Assembly: GCA_017620115.1 (NCBI GenBank)
Contig: JAFZRB010000404.1
Location: 1-6,698 of the forward strand
Direction: 5' to 3'
Length of the DNA: 6,698 nt
Origin: Clostridia bacterium
GTDB taxonomy: Bacteria > Bacillota > Clostridia > Christensenellales > Aristaeellaceae
Shown here: piece after piece, positions 5,705-6,698 of the stretch
Position numbering within the stretch: position 1 is the stretch's first letter
How the letters are laid out: the number at the start of each line of letters is the position of its first letter
Notes under the pieces: generated by a model
Told to the model about the DNA's origin: nothing
Seen by the model: only the letters and a program-made list of their open reading frames with translations
The model's database searches: none
Program-made: the position numbers and the translations under genes

Positions 5705-5709
5705 GTGTT

Positions 5710-6216
5710 ATGAAAAAAGTCGCCATCATTATGGGCAGCGACAGCGACCTGAACGCTGTGAAACCGGCCGCGCTCACGCTCAGAAAGCTGGGCGTTCCCT
5801 TCGCGATGCGCGTCATCTCCGCGCACCGCACGCCGGACGAGGCTTCCAGGTTCGCGCGCGGCGCGGCGGAGGAGGGCTTCGGCGTGCTCATCGCAGCGGC
5901 GGGCAAGGCCGCGCATCTGGCCGGGGCGCTTGCGGCGAACAGCCCGCTGCCCGTCATCGGCATTCCCATCAAATCCTCGACCCTGGACGGGCTGGACGCG
6001 CTGCTCTCGACAGTGCAGATGCCCTCCGGCATGCCCGTGGCCACGGTAGCCATCGACGGCGCGCAGAACGCGGCCATCCTGGCGGCGCACATTCTGGCGC
6101 TCTCCGGCGAGGCGCTCGCCGGGCGCGTTAAGGCGCTGCGGGCCGAACAGACGCGCAAGGTCATCGAGAAGGACGAACAGCTGCAGAAGAACATCGACAA
6201 TATACTGGAGGCTTGA
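5710..6216 (+). CDS. purE: 5-(carboxyamino)imidazole ribonucleotide mutase PurE
   Basis: PurE converts N5-CAIR to CAIR (4-carboxy-AIR) in de novo purine synthesis. The product is 168 residues, normal for class I PurE. Visible motifs are M-G-S-D-S-D (8-13), phosphate and ribose binding; S-A-H-R-T-P (37-42) with the catalytic His39; A-A-G-K-A-A-H-L-A-G (63-72), where E. coli has GAGGAAHLPG; and S-T-L-D-G-L-D-A-L-L-S-T-V-Q-M-P-S-G (90-107). The C-terminal helix is charged (EKDEQLQKNIDN). The start is set by GGAGG at 5700 and by the position of the family motifs. The usual partner PurK is not in the window. purC follows after 5 nt, so the two form an operon under the TATAAT promoter and PurBox-like sites upstream. 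Confidence 0.96.
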   Translation: MKKVAIIMGSDSDLNAVKPAALTLRKLGVPFAMRVISAHRTPDEASRFARGAAEEGFGVLIAAAGKAAHLAGALAANSPLPVIGIPIKSSTLDGLDALLSTVQMPSGMPVATVAIDGAQNAAILAAHILALSGEALAGRVKALRAEQTRKVIEKDEQLQKNIDNILEA

Positions 6217-6221
6217 GCGAT

Positions 6222-6698
6222 ATGGAAAAGCGTGATATGATCTACGAGGGCAAGGCCAAGAAGGTTTACACCACCGACGACGAGAATCTGGTCATCGTCT
6301 CCTATAAGGACGACGCCACCGCCTTCAACGGCCTGAAAAAAGGCACCATCGCGGGCAAGGGCGTCATCAACAACCAGATGAGCAACTTCCTCATGCAGAT
6401 GCTCGAAAAGAACGGCGTGCCGACGCATTTCGTTCAGGAGCTCAGCGAGCGGGACACCCTCGTGAAGAAGGTGAAGATCGTGCCGCTGGAGGTCATCATC
6501 CGCAACATCTCGGCCGGCTCGTTCTCCAAACGCTACGGCGTGGAGGAGGGCATCGTGTTTGACGAGCCCACCATCGAGTTTTCCTATAAGAACGACGAGC
6601 TGGGCGATCCGCTCATCAACGAATACCACGCTCTGGCGCTGAAGCTGGCCACCAAAGAGGAGATCGAGACCATCAAGACCTACGCCTTCCGGGTGGAC
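6222..6698 (+). CDS. purC: Phosphoribosylaminoimidazole-succinocarboxamide synthase PurC (3' end outside window)
   Basis: PurC joins aspartate to CAIR with ATP to give SAICAR, the step directly after PurE. The frame is open from ATG 6222 to the right edge, giving 159 of the usual about 235 residues. Motifs are Y-E-G-K-A-K-K-V-Y near the N-terminus (nucleotide binding), D-D-A-T-A-F-N-G, V-I-I-R-N-I-S-A-G-S-F (substrate binding) and S-Y-K-N-D-E-L-G-D-P-L-I-N. The ribosome binding site GGAGG (6207-6211) lies inside the end of purE, 10 nt before the ATG, and only 5 nt separate the stop of purE from this start, consistent with coupled translation. No defect is seen in the visible part. Confidence 0.96.
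   Translation, partial: MEKRDMIYEGKAKKVYTTDDENLVIVSYKDDATAFNGLKKGTIAGKGVINNQMSNFLMQMLEKNGVPTHFVQELSERDTLVKKVKIVPLEVIIRNISAGSFSKRYGVEEGIVFDEPTIEFSYKNDELGDPLINEYHALALKLATKEEIETIKTYAFRVD

Noticed and set aside
5575..5709. Upstream in-frame extension of purE (45 codons)
   Set aside because: It runs across the promoter and operator sites, has no ribosome binding site, and PurE motifs begin right after ATG 5710.
5668..5709. Guanine riboswitch ahead of purE
   Set aside because: Only about 36 nt lie between the expected transcription start and the ATG, too short for the aptamer, and no aptamer motifs are seen.
5679..6629. 316-codon minus-strand open frame across purE and purC
   Set aside because: It lies antisense to two firmly identified genes, its product has no family features, and it reflects codon bias on the opposite strand.

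Overview
The window looks like chromosomal DNA of a GC-rich Gram-positive bacterium, most likely an uncultured Clostridia-type member of the Bacillota. The reasons are strong GGGAGG/AGGAGG ribosome binding sites with 5-10 nt spacing, consensus sigma-A-like promoters (TATAAT, two of them with an extended TG), a class I preQ1 riboswitch with an intrinsic terminator, an ECF-type QueT transporter, a short Bacillus-type QueF of 165 residues, and a secreted Big_2/NlpC-P60 protein. The taxonomic placement is inference.

Layout. (1) 1-224: 3' end of a GNAT acetyltransferase gene on the plus strand. (2) 230-292: a bidirectional terminator shared with the convergent gene on its right. (3) 291-3185, minus strand: a 964-residue secreted protein with eight bacterial Ig-like (Big_2) repeats and a C-terminal NlpC/P60-like cysteine hydrolase domain, driven by its own extended -10 promoter (3218-3246). 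(4) 3264-5389, minus strand: a probable operon queT-queF-glycosidase. It is preceded by promoter 5522-5551, a preQ1-I aptamer (5466-5505), an extra 9-bp hairpin (5439-5460) and a terminator (5408-5436). (5) 5612-6698, plus strand, divergent from queT: a promoter flanked by two inverted PurBox-like sites, then purE and the 5' part of purC.

How the genes fit together. QueF reduces preQ0 to preQ1 in queuosine biosynthesis, and QueT is the substrate-binding membrane subunit of an ECF transporter for a queuosine precursor. The riboswitch should switch both off when preQ1 is plentiful. No queC, queD or queE is visible here, so the unit reads as uptake plus final reduction of a salvaged base, within the limits of the window. 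A cytoplasmic clan GH-A-like glycosidase follows queF after only 43 nt with no convincing terminator, so it may share the riboswitch-controlled transcript. PurE and PurC are steps of de novo purine synthesis and are probably under purine control. The 320-bp queT-purE intergenic region is therefore a compact purine/7-deazapurine control region.

I did not find a clearly new system. The parts that most reward a second look are the architecture of the preQ1 leader (possible CCAUCC/GGAUGG antitermination pairing, extra hairpin, repeated U-rich segment), the widely spaced PurBox pair, and the glycosidase attached to the queuosine operon.
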